Shown: piece by piece, positions 1 to 10,559 of the stretch
Numbering within the stretch: position 1 is the first letter of the stretch
Layout: every line of letters starts with the position of its first letter
Source: Acanthaster planci
Lineage: Eukaryota; Echinodermata; Asteroidea; Valvatida; Acanthasteridae
NCBI RefSeq assembly: GCF_001949145.1
Contig: NW_019091584.1
Span: 342,174 to 406,173, forward strand
Length of the DNA stretch: 64,000 bases
Reading direction: 5' to 3'
Position numbers and translations under genes: made by a program
Notes under the pieces: generated by a model
The model's input: only the letters and a program-made list of their open reading frames with translations
Told to the model about the DNA's origin: nothing
Database searches by the model: none

Positions 1-447
1 TGACTACAGCTGCGATTGATACAAAAGACGTGGAAATTGGCTACAGCCATGACGGCCACTTTCCGTACATATGTGTGCCATGTGTACAATTTTTAGCTGT
101 GCTGGTTGAAATGGCGGTTGGCTACGGCGCACTGGGGGTTGCACTGACCAATCCCAGGCTTCCTCATTATTTATGCTCAAGGAAGACAAGCAACAGCTGT
201 TGAGTATCAGTGCACGTCACACAGTGAACACTTCCTGTTGAGTGGCTTTGTGCACCCAACGGCTGTTGCTTGTCTTCCTTCAATTTGGGCATAAATGATG
301 AGGAGCCCTGTGATTGGTCAGTGTGACCCCAGCGCTCCGCAGCCAACTGTCATTTCAACCAGCGCAGCTAAGAATTGCATACACATGTACGGAAAGTGGC
401 TGTAGCCAATTTCCATGTCTTGTGTATCGATGGCAGTCGTAGTCAGC
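1..447. repeat. Foldback (inverted-repeat) element, left end possibly beyond window
   Basis: The left arm (about 1-215) and the right arm (about 251-447) are reverse complements with scattered mismatches, separated by a short unique loop. Both arms carry the stretch GGAAATTGGCTACAGCC and, near the loop, GGAAGACAAGCAACAGC. Because the left arm matches up to base 1, the element may start outside the window. No coding capacity is visible. It is best read as a MITE-like foldback transposon of unassigned superfamily. Confidence 0.75.
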
Positions 448-1007
448 CATTTGGTTGCGGCTCGTCTTTGCAAGTACACATGTGAACGGCAAGACTCTCA
501 GACACTGATCAGGAAATACATGTATTTGCACCTTTTTGGGGAAAACGGCATGGTTTTGGCCCTTTTCTTTCTTGGTACTCAAAAAGGTATGTAAGCTACA
601 TGTACATGTATCTTACATAAAATTCTTCGGGGAAATGAAACAACATTTCTGTGGGTACACAACTCGAATGGAATCCCAGTTGGTGCCCTGTTAAATGTCA
701 TGCATAGCCTATGGCAAAAAAGGCTCTTTTTCTGTGGGGTTTGTAGGAGAGGAGCAGACGTCGGATCCCACAGTTCTGGGGGTAAATTTAAGCTAGTCCA
801 AGTAAATTGGACCCTAAAATTTTACAAATTGCTTTTTTAAACATTATGGTCGGGCGATACTAGGACCATGCTTAAATGTTTAAAAATGCGATTTGTAGGG
901 TCCAAGTTACTCGGACTACATATGGGTTATACTTTTGTGGTATTTATTAACTTTATGTCATGTTCATTGAGCGACCAGATTTGATGACTCCCGGCTAAAA
1001 TAGTTGG
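448..1007. other. Non-genic stretch, nothing recognised
   Basis: AT-rich sequence with short frames only. I see no splice-bounded conserved coding segment, RNA gene or clear repeat. Confidence 0.4.
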
Positions 1008-1612
1008 GACTCGTTGCAATGCTTTCGACTTAACTTGTACCCTGGGCGATTGGTACCTTGAATGATTGTACCTTGGACAACTCGTATCATGGGCAACTCG
1101 TACCTTGGACAACTCATACCTCGAGTTAAGACCACTAGAACCTTCATGTTTGCATTTTGGTTGTGACTTTCTTGCTCTTTTCAGCATGTTTAAGATCAGA
1201 TTTGACAAACATATCAAGGAAAAATCTTCATAAATCTCCCGGAGGGATCTCAAGCGCCTGCTATGGGCATTTGTGCTGTCGGTTTACGCAGGGAGGTAGA
1301 AATAAAAATGTCGAACGCTTTCGAGTCTACTCGTACCTTGGGGACTTGTACCTTGGATGACTCGCACCTTGGACAACTCGTATCATGGGCAACTCGTTCC
1401 TTGGACAACTCGTACCTCAAGTTAAGACCAGCGGTACCTTCATGTTTGCAATTCGGTTGTAACTTTCTTGCTCTTTTCAGCATGTTTAAGATCAGATTTG
1501 ACAAACTTATCAAGGAAACATCTTCACAAATCTCCTGGAGAGATCTTGAGCGCCAGCATGATTTTCTGCATAGTGCCTGCTGTGGGCATTTGCGCCATCG
1601 GTTTATTACGTG
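1008..1612. repeat. Tandem duplication, unit about 300 bp, with internal short repeats
   Basis: Two diverged copies (about 1008-1308 and 1309-1612) share the same order of blocks: several short repeats resembling ACCTTGGACAACTCGTA, then a block containing CTTGCTCTTTTCAGCATG, then TTTGACAAAC. Small frames found here on both strands follow the repeat and are not considered genes. Confidence 0.75.
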
Positions 1613-3118
1613 ACAGATGTCCAACAACCTGACCGTTTACCAACTTGACCGACATTATTCTTTTTTGGGGGGGGGTGGACTTTACAGAACTTTAAATTCA
1701 GGTTTTTTTTTTGGACGGGGGGACTTCAATTTATTCTTATAGCTCTGGGAAAATGTTATTGAACTTTGTTTGGTAACTTTTTTTAGGGGGTATGTATCTA
1801 ATGAAACTTGTTAGGTCTTGATTTCTTTTGGAAATGTTTCTGGTTTCGTTTTTTAATTTTTTTTGGGGGGGGAGGTGGTTGCCCTCCTTATTAAAATTGT
1901 TTTCTTTTTTTTTGGACAAGTTACAACTGACATTTACAAATGAAAACATGACATCACTCCATCATCACGGTGAAGATTCCGAATTGCATGTAATGACGGC
2001 TGGCCACATTGACCAGCACTAGTTGCCTGACCGTGCGTGCACATGCACAACGTTGACACGTCTCACATTAATGTCACCCTTCCTGCTTGTAGGGAAGGCA
2101 TTGTAGCCAAAATGGTAAATTAGGTGACGAACATAGGACTAAGAAATCAAGCTATTGTTCAAGTTAATTACAATAATAATAAGCTCTGATTTCTGTGAAG
2201 GTATAAGTAGTCTCGTATGCGAAGGTGCGAGTTGTCTTTACTGGAGGTACAAGTTGTCCAAGGTGCGACTCGGCAAAGGTACGAGTTGGTACAGTTATGT
2301 TGAGTTGATGGTACAAGTTGTTCAAGGTACAAGTTGACCTGTTTCCCTGTCGAACAACCTGTCTGTTTAGCAACTTGACTTCCTTATTAACATTCTTGTT
2401 TTTTTGGGGGGGATTTCAATTTACATGTACCGGTATTCTTAATGGCTCTGGGAAAATGTTACCAGACTTTTTCATTTCATTTCATGTGGGGGAATAATGG
2501 CTTTGTTTTGTAACTTTTTTGGGGGGGTGTACCTAATGAAACTTGTTAGGTCTTGATTTGTTTTGAATATGTTTCTGGTCTTGTTTTTAACTTTTTGGGG
2601 GGGGCTGGTAGCCTTCCTTTTTAATTTTTTTTTTTGGACAAAGTTACAACTAACATTACTTTATAAACTGAAGTAAATGAAAACATGACATCACTCCGTT
2701 AACACGGTGGTCTGCACAGTGAAGATTCCGCATTGCATGCAACGACAGCTGGCCACGTTGACCAGCGTCAGTTTGCCTGACTGCCTGTGCACGTACATGC
2801 ACGACATTGACTCATCTCATGTCAGTGTCACCCCTCTGGCATGTAGGAAAGGCAGTGTAGCCAAAACGGCAAATTAGGTGACTAAGACTAAGAAATCAAG
2901 CTATTGTTCAAGTTAATTACAATAATAATAAGCTCTGAGCAAGCTCTGATTTCTGTGAAGGTACAAGTTTTCTCGTACGCAAAGGTACGAGTTGCCTTTA
3001 CTGGAGGTACAAGTTGTCCAAGGTGCGAAGTCCTCGGCAAAGGTACGAGTTATGTTAAGTTGATGGTGCGAGTTGTCCATGGTACAAGTTGTCCAAGCTA
3101 CGAGTCGAGCTGTTCCCA
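1613..3118. repeat. Second tandem duplication, unit about 740 bp
   Basis: Copy one (about 1613-2345) and copy two (about 2346-3118) share CAACAACCTG-type starts, G-rich tracts, the block ATGAAACTTGTTAGGTCTTG, and a block containing AAGTTAATTACAATAATAAT followed by GGTACAAGTTGTCCAAGG-type short repeats. Those short repeats are the reverse complement of the ones at 1060-1420, so 1008-3118 as a whole has inverted, minisatellite-bearing flanks. Confidence 0.7.
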
Positions 3119-3393
3119 TTGCAATATAGCACAGGGCCTACCCTCCTCAGATCCCTGCTTAGGCCTACCCCAAAACTGTGGGGTCCCACAGCTCTACCTG
3201 GGGTAGACTGGGGTTATTCCGCCTCCCCCCCTTCATGCTCATGCCCTTTGTACCTTTTTTCCACATCTCCTGCTTGAGCACAGAAACTGCAGTAAAGCAC
3301 AAGATTTAGAGGCATGTGTGCAGATGGGGGCCCTACAAGATTTGGGCAGGATTGATGGGCTGATTGGTCAATCTGTGCGATTGATCAATCTTT

Positions 3394-3441
3394 GCATGAT
3401 CTATGTTCTCACTGCATGATCTATGTTCTCACTGCATGATC
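3394..3441. repeat. 20-bp tandem repeat
   Basis: The unit GCATGATCTATGTTCTCACT occurs twice in tandem, followed by a partial third copy. It is a short local duplication with no other feature nearby. Confidence 0.8.
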
Positions 3442-4104
3442 TGCCGCTAATTCTGCCATAAGCCAGTCGCTGTTTTCTTTGTAAGAAAAGAGTTCCATAT
3501 ATGAGTATAGACAGTACTTATAAGGTTTATAATTTTCTTACCTAAACTTCACTTTTTATGACATGTTACAAACGTCTCACTTTCTGACAGTTGGTATAAC
3601 ATTTTAAGGGAAAATTGAAGTTGTCCGTATATGGAATACTTTCCCTTTGAAATTTGTGGTTGTGGGAGATTGTTTTGAAAAACTGGAAGTATACATGTAG
3701 GCCTACCGGTACAATTTTTTGTTTGCTGATAACGCAATGCAGCCTTGCAATTGTGTTGATTGACTGACCAAGCCCAACTGAGCGATTGACAAAGATGACA
3801 GATTAGGCCCCCTGCAAAGTACTATACTGTTGTAATTCTGGCCAGGTGGTTGCCAGAGGCCAGGGTGTGTGTACGTGGTCTCAAACTGTTCAGGCGATCA
3901 GTTAAAGGCAGCTGTTATAATGTGTACAGTACCTTTGTTTCTGGACAACTGACGGCTGACCTGGATCCATGATCCACTGACATTTGTGATAAAATACAAG
4001 TGTACTTATACCTTGATTTTCTGAGTAGCACTGGGAGCATAAGCTTGTAGAAATTATTTTTGACATACCAGTACATGTGAAGGGCTGCTTACCAATAGTA
4101 CAAT

Positions 4105-4478
4105 TAATAATAATAATGATAATTTATTCATTTATAAAGTGCAAATTTCATATAGATATGTTCAAATGCGCTGTACAATGAAGACATTAAGCGTGGAACA
4201 ATGAATACATTTAAACATGGTTGAGCCTATGGCATACAAGGGCGCCTCAGGCAGCCGCCAAATGACCCACATTCACCAACATCAGTAAAGGGGAGACAGT
4301 AAGAAGCAGTTAAGGTTTTAGAGGTGGGAGGAAAACCCAGAGGAATATTCTGGGTAAAACCCACGGAGTCAGGTAGGGACTGAAAACCCAATCCACCTGT
4401 GGACCGGGCCGGGATTCGAACCCGGGACCGCAGAGGTGGAAGGCGAGGAAAGAACTACACCTTGCCAACCTGACTTCC
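4105..4478 (-). mobile_element. tRNA-derived SINE
   Basis: On the minus strand the head (about 4478 downward) has an A-box-like TTGGCAAGGTG and a near-perfect B box, GGTTCGAATCC, as in a tRNA T-arm. The body follows and the element ends in an (ATT)n tail at about 4105-4124. This is the usual layout of a pol III SINE. Related plus-strand copies lie near 33480-33700 and 54925-55140, which share AAGTCAGGTTGG or GGATTGGGTTTTCAGTCCCT. It is not a functional tRNA, because the acceptor stem and anticodon arm do not pair. Confidence 0.8.
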
Positions 4479-4565
4479 CAATTTCATTGTACAGTGCTAC
4501 TTCAGAAAGAGTGAAAGCCCATGTCTGAATGTATGTTGCATTAGCCTTTCAAATAAAATGATCAA

Positions 4566-4770
4566 GTGTACATGTATATGTACATGTGCACGTGTACATA
4601 CATGTACATGTAACGTCATGTACATGCACATCTGTTTTACTGAGTACATGTACATGTACTGTACATGTACAGTACATGTACGTGTATATTTTGTACATTC
4701 TGCGTGCATGCAGCACAGAGGCTCATGGCATAAGACATACATGTAACCTTAACCCTACATGTACATGTAC
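4566..4770. repeat. ACATGT/TACATGTAC palindrome cluster
   Basis: Dense, irregular runs of the self-complementary motif TACATGTAC. Similar clusters occur at about 7393-7800, 14675-14705, 14945-15065 and 16105-16490. Small frames here rich in Met, Cys, Thr, Tyr and His are by-products of the repeat. Confidence 0.8.
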
Positions 4771-5725
4771 AAGGTCCTTTGAAGTCCAGGAAAATATTTG
4801 GAGGACTGTGCAAGAGTGAGGCCTGTGCTGCTGTTTATGACTTGATCCTGATGTCTTTGTTCAGAATTGACATATTTGAGGATTCAGGAAGGCACCCTAA
4901 ATATGTGCAATCCAACTTTCATCCCAACTTATTGTACCAAAGCAGGGAATCTTAATTCATTTTGTGAAATCATTTGAAATATCAAATCCTATCTCTTATT
5001 AAGTGGTACCATTGATGTCCAATTGCCCATGTTACCCGTATTCATGTGCTTTGCAGGTAGATAAAATACAGTGAATGTACTGTACATGTACGTATATGTA
5101 TGCATGATCTGCATGTGTACACGGTACAACATGTACTATATAGGTGTCCCTGCGTGTGTGTGTTGTGACCATTGATTATGCTATAAACAGTAAACCATTT
5201 AACCCTAACAGTCCCAATCCTCCAATTTCAATATGATTTTTACATATACCCTTGGGGGTTAGAATTACATTGTTGTCCGTGTTTCCAAACATAAGTTACC
5301 AGATTAAAACAAAAATTCAATTGTGTATTATACTGTGTGCATGTTTCCAGTAACCAGCCAAAAGGGGACTTTACGGGATACAGTACATTCATCTCTGGAT
5401 TGTCTAAGTTGTACCAGTACCATGCACCTTGTCGGCAAGTGGCGTCCATTTTCATGGGAAAGTCCACTTCCCGAACACTGTCCACTCTGCAGGTCTAGTG
5501 TGAAGCGGTGCTGTGCACTGATTGTTCAGTGGAGTAAACATGCTTACCAGAGGCAAAGTAGTTATGACTGCGTGCATGCCATATATGTGTGTGTCCTGTA
5601 CAAACCTGTGTACATAAAATCACCAAACTCCATGTGCCAGCATGTGACTCTGACTGATGTTGATGGTGAGGACGGTGACGATGAAATGACTCAATGAGAA
5701 TCTGTTGTCTCCTTTCACCACACAG
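4771..5725 (+). other. Region upstream of zinc-finger exon, coding not demonstrated
   Basis: A plus-strand open frame at about 5323-5697 contains a CPLC and a CC pair but no zinc-finger spacing, and it stops before the splice acceptor at 5724-5725. Upstream exons of the zinc-finger gene must lie here or further upstream, but none could be joined with confidence. Confidence 0.35.
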
Positions 5726-7266
5726 TTGAGGACAATCCAGCGCCGACTTACTCGGATGGGGTGAGGCTCACTCACCATAACCAACAGTCCAGTGGGGCAG
5801 CCGAGCCTCCGGAGGAGTTCATTTGCAAGGAGTGCAATGTGGTATACAAGAGCTACAAGTCTCTCTGGCAGCACAAGAAGGACAACCACCAGGACAAGTT
5901 GAGCTGCGGCTACTGCGATTACTCCTCGAGCCGCATGTACAATATCAAGCAGCACCGCAAACGGAGACACCCCAACTTGCCCGATCCGTTTGACCCGAAC
6001 CTGGTTGACCTGCCGGTGTTCTCATCAGTGTATTCGGACGAGATGAGACTGGAGAACACGATGGAAGATTCTGATGAGGAGATGGGCCATGTAGGAGAGC
6101 CTGTCTCTAAGCTGGCCCACTTCGCCCAAAACATGGTGACCTGTGCTGTAATAGGAGATGCTTTTAGCTCAAGAAGTCCATCAGAAACTGCCAAGTCTCA
6201 ACCAGGGAACAGCCAAGTGAAAGAAGTACATCAAGAGCATTCCGCTGCAGCAGCATATCCAGTGGGCTTGGTCGCCTCACAGGAGGTCCCAAGTCGCACT
6301 GGAAAGCAGTCTCTGGTGCAAAGAAGCCAAGCTCAGACGCAGAGCAACAGATCCGAGGTGCAGACTGTTCACACGGTGAATCACATGGCAACAATGCCTG
6401 TTTTCCCTCGTATAACTAGCGTGTCTGGAGGTTTAATGACCATCCATCCTGGTAGCGTGAGTGCTCCCCCCAGTCAAGGACACTCAAGATTGCAGCACCC
6501 AAGCATTCCCCGCTGTAACAGAGAACAGCAAGTCAGCCGGATCAGTAACAGCCAAGAGGAGTTAGACCATAGAACTGACCGGAGCGACAGAGTAATATTT
6601 TCTAGGACTACAAATGAGCTTGGATCATGCCAACTGGCGTCGTCGCAGCAGAAAGTCTCACCACGAGGCGACATCTGCAGGGCCTCAGTGTCATGTGCGC
6701 CATCATCTCTGAGAACCACCTCAGCATGCAATCATCTCATCCCAAGGCAAGAAATGATGCCAAGGGGTACAGCCGCAGGGGTAAGAGATGGCCAAAATGT
6801 TCAAAACAAAACATCACCCTCATTGCCAGTCAGGAGAGACTCTGAGACATGTAAGCAGTGGGATAAGAAGCATCCTTCTCAGTCACCGGGAACGTCAGTC
6901 AACAGCAGGCTAGTTGGAGGAGGGCAAAGGAATAATGGTAACGGAACCTTCTCCATCGAAACAAGACATACAGCTCAGAGCAGCCCCAACTCTGAGCCCT
7001 CCCCATGCCCTCATTCAGACCAAACGAGGGGTGGCCAAGGAGCCCCTGGCCAAGCCAAGCAGAAGCCAAGTCCACAAGGTGCCAGAACTGCTCACCACTT
7101 CACCACAGTCGGGGGCATCCTAGACCAGCACAGGCGCAGTGTTGGCCTTACAGACTTCCGTGACCTCCTGCCAAATTTCCGGGTCAGGTCCATCACCGAA
7201 CGAGTAGTGCAGCCAGACGGGACACGATATGAGATTCAGATCGATGGAGAAGAGATAAATGAATGA
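5726..7266 (+). CDS. C2H2 zinc-finger protein, terminal exon (partial gene)
   Basis: The exon begins after a pyrimidine-rich acceptor ending CACACAG at 5725. Two bases complete a split codon, then 512 codons run from 5728 to a TGA at 7264-7266. Two adjacent C2H2 fingers lie at residues 33-54 (C33, C36, H49, H54) and 60-81 (C60, C63, H76, H81), both with C-X2-C-X12-H-X4-H spacing. They fit nucleic-acid binding in the nucleus. The following ~370 residues are rich in Ser, Gln, Thr and Pro and look disordered. The last ~50 residues (from about TVGGILDQHRRSVG to the end) are less low-complexity and look structured. The earlier exons were not identified, so the start is unknown. I do not recognise an orthologue. 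Function beyond 'probable zinc-finger nuclear protein' is not inferable. AATAAA signals follow at 7969 and 8520. Confidence 0.8.
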
Positions 7267-8525
7267 AGCCATGGCGTAGTAGCTCATGAATATGGGGTTT
7301 GAATAATAATGAATTTACCTACAGTAATTTCAGCTTAAATGATCTTCAAATGATGTGGTTATTTGAAATGGATCATTTGTGCTTGTGATATACTGTACAT
7401 GTACACTCACAGGCACATGGTAAATGTATGTTTGTACATGTACATTGTACTGGGATACATGTACATGTGTACAATGAGCCATACAAGTACTTGTACACAT
7501 GTACATGTATGTACACTTACCGGTATAGTGTCGGTTGCACCACAAATTGATGTACATGTACATACATATACAACACGGTAGTTTTGGTGCACCACGAAGT
7601 GACGTACCGTCCATTGACTTTGTACACACGATACGTCAGTTGGTGATGCAACCAACAGCGATGATGTACATGTACAATACATGTACCATATGTGAATACT
7701 GTACTTGAAATTTGGCAAATGTGATGATTGGGTACATGTATAAGTAGCATACATGTATGGTAAATGTGCAATAACATGTACCAATACATGTACATGCATT
7801 TGCTTGATGCCTCTGAACAGCAAGGTTTTAAAACTTGGTGTGTGTGAAATGAAAATGGTAGAAATGAACATGTGCACATTGTATGGTATTGGAAAGTGAT
7901 TCCTGTTGAGCTGGTCACTGCAGATGATTTACTTTTGCATACATCATGTACTGGTACATGTACAGGTGAATAAAAGTGTTCGTTACATTAATTACGGCTC
8001 ATACATGTGTGCACAACAGCAATCATAGATCAACAAATAATAATGTGTTCTTGTTACATGTACCAACTTGGAATTACATTTATTTTCCAATTAATATATT
8101 CAAATCAGTTTTTCAGCTAACTGCCAACTAAATCCCATTACCTGTACCCCCCCTGTACCTTAGTTCAAAATTTGGCACAAACTACCGCTGTGTGTGTAAA
8201 GAGTTATTCATGAAGCAGTGTTGATCATGAGGGTGTTTTATTTTGTCTTTTTATGGTACCGCTATATAACATTATGTGAAGTTGTGAACATGGATGTTTT
8301 TTGAAAATGAAAAAAAAAGATGATTCATTTAATCGAAAGATTTGTATTTATTCAAAAGATCTGATTGGGACAAAAATTTCCCATCTTGCAGTGTGTGTTC
8401 ACATTGCAGACTGTAGTGAGTTTGATTAACTTGTAACTTTCAGTCAATTCAGATTTTCCAGTACACGAGAAAGGTCTTGTGGGAATTCACATGCACAGTA
8501 TGCACGTACATGTATGTTCAATAAA
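7267..8525 (+). other. Probable 3' UTR with two AATAAA signals
   Basis: Downstream of the zinc-finger stop there is no conserved coding sequence. AATAAA hexamers at 7969-7974 and 8520-8525 are candidate poly(A) signals on the same strand. The interval also contains the TACATGTAC-rich cluster at about 7393-7800. Confidence 0.5.
7393..7800. repeat. ACATGT/TACATGTAC palindrome cluster
   Basis: Repeated TACATGTAC and ACATGTACATGT words over about 400 bp within the probable 3' UTR of the zinc-finger gene. Frames on both strands here (Met/Cys/Thr/Tyr/His rich) follow from the repeat. Confidence 0.75.
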
Positions 8526-8619
8526 TAAGCAAATTTTATATTTCAAGTGAAATCATGTTTTCTGTGTTTAATTTTGTGTCTGTCACTACTGACCTGCCCC
8601 TAACATCACATGCCCTCTG

Positions 8620-8860
8620 GGGCCAATTTCATAGCGCTGCTTAAGCACAAATTTTGCATAAACATGAAAAAACCTTGCTTGATAAATCAGGTTACCAGCC
8701 AAAACTCCATGTGATGTATATTGTCTTGGAATGGTATTCACCTATCTTTTGGTTAGCATGACAATCGCTGAGATTTTGAGCTGATAACCATTGTTTTTTT
8801 AAGCAAGGTTTTTTGCGCTTAAGCAAATTTTGTGCTTAAGCAGCTCTATGAAATTGGCCC
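8620..8860. mobile_element. MITE with GGGCCAATTTCATAG termini
   Basis: A 241-bp element. The left end GGGCCAATTTCATAG plus GCTGCTTAAGCACAAATTTT is mirrored at the right end (AAATTTTGTGCTTAAGCAGC, then CTATGAAATTGGCCC). The 3-bp direct repeat CTG flanks it (8617-8619 and 8861-8863). It has no coding capacity. A related element lies at 43655-43838. Confidence 0.8.
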
Positions 8861-10559
8861 CTGGCCTCTAACAATGATATGAAAAAAAAATTTTTTTTTT
8901 ACATGAATGTACCTGTACCCCTTCATATGGAATTGGTGGCTTTTTTTCTCCCACATGCCGCCGTGCATCTTACCCTGAAAGGTCAAACACGTGTGATATT
9001 CGTAATAACCCCTCTCACAGACTTCATGTTTTATTTTGCTGTGCAAGCCAAAAGCTTAACTGTGGCACGCCTGTTTTATGCATGCACGCATATGCCCACA
9101 CATCCTTACACAGCTATACTTGTGAGGTATTTCCTTTGTTCTCGTGTACAAAACTCCCACACAACATGCAAAAAATTTCAAATCACTCCAATTTAAACCA
9201 AATTCACTTTCCTGGGTTGAAATTTTGACTATGTCCCTTATATAAAACACTTCAATTGGCGACAAATTTTTTCGCATGAAAAAATTTGCCCTTTTTGAGT
9301 TATTTCCAAATATCAGTTTCGTGAAATTCTTGTAGGTAAAAACTGGCCTTGTAGGGTACTTCCCATTGTTCTGGTACCCCACAAGGCCCCATGTATGAGC
9401 ACATGTACATGTATGTAAAACGAATAATTTGTCATTTTAGTCAGATCGTTACTTCTCGGTGACTTGACAGCGAGATGCCTGTATGTACACTGTAACTGTA
9501 GACTTTTGAAGTTTGGGACTAAAGAGCATTAAAATTGTACCGACCTGTGCCCAAACCATGCCCAGGAACATCAGTGTTCTTGAAAATCAACATTAACTTT
9601 TTCAAATCCTTTTCAACGTCTTCATAAGGCCACTTTAAAAAAGATAGTTTAGTATTTGCAAAAAACGAGGAAGGAGGAGGGTTATTTTTGTTTTTTAAAT
9701 ACACGTACTTTGGTATGCATGCTGATCTGGACTGCTGCAACCACAGAACGAAAGTGCCATGTTCATTTCAGACTCGTGCATAGAAGTGCACATGACATTG
9801 TGTGTGTACTCAAGTTGTATGTTGTGTGTGCATGAGGTTGTGTGGGAGTTGTAGAAACTACGGGCGACACCTAAGGACATTGTAAAAGACAACCCCCCCA
9901 AAAAAACACACGGCAAGATTTTTTGAGGCGGGCACTGATGCCAAACTAGTTATTTTTTTCATGTGATCTAACATCTTGATGAGTAACATGCCATTTATTT
10001 TATACAGTGTACATGTACATGTAAACCTATCATTTGAAGAAAGTGTAAAAGTCAAACTTTCTTCAGAATGTTTTGGAAGTACTTGCCCTTCAACTTACAG
10101 GCAGATTAGAAAACATCTATAAGAGCTATTGCTTTGAAAATTGCAATTTGAAAATTTTGAAAGGGAGCTAGTCACTACGCTGCAAAAAAAGTTAATGTGA
10201 TTGGTCAGTGTTATGTGAATGAGCTTAGCATTGGCCTATTTAGTCATTGACATGCATGGTCACTCATGTTGAACAGAAAAAAAGTTCATTGAAGGGATTC
10301 TCCAAACTCGTTTTTTTCTGATAAGCTTGAAAATTAGATTTCTTAATTTTTGAAGAGCTGTCAGAAATCATCAATGCAATCCATGTGAAAAGATAGTGAC
10401 TTGAGTTTGAGAATAAAAGCTGATTGACTTTCCCCATCGGAATGATGTGCACAAAATGCATTTGCTTGTTTGTTGCCAATCCCCTGGTGCCAATTCAACT
10501 GATATACAGTGTGCCTGGCAATGTTTGTGACATTGACCCTGCATCCTCCTGTCTGACAG
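8861..10559. other. Intergenic or intronic stretch, no gene recognised
   Basis: AT-rich sequence upstream of the first recognised CARF-like exon. The 5' exons of that gene are expected here or further upstream, but no segment could be supported. Frames on the minus strand at about 9056-9382 show no recognisable domain. Confidence 0.35.

Noticed and set aside
4380-4450. tRNA gene candidate around GGTTCGAATCC
   Set aside because: The B box is good, but acceptor and anticodon stems do not pair and the sequence continues into a SINE body with an (ATT)n tail.
4497-4819. Overlapping small frames on both strands rich in Cys, Met, His, Tyr and Thr
   Set aside because: They are translations of the TACATGTAC palindrome cluster and occur in all frames.
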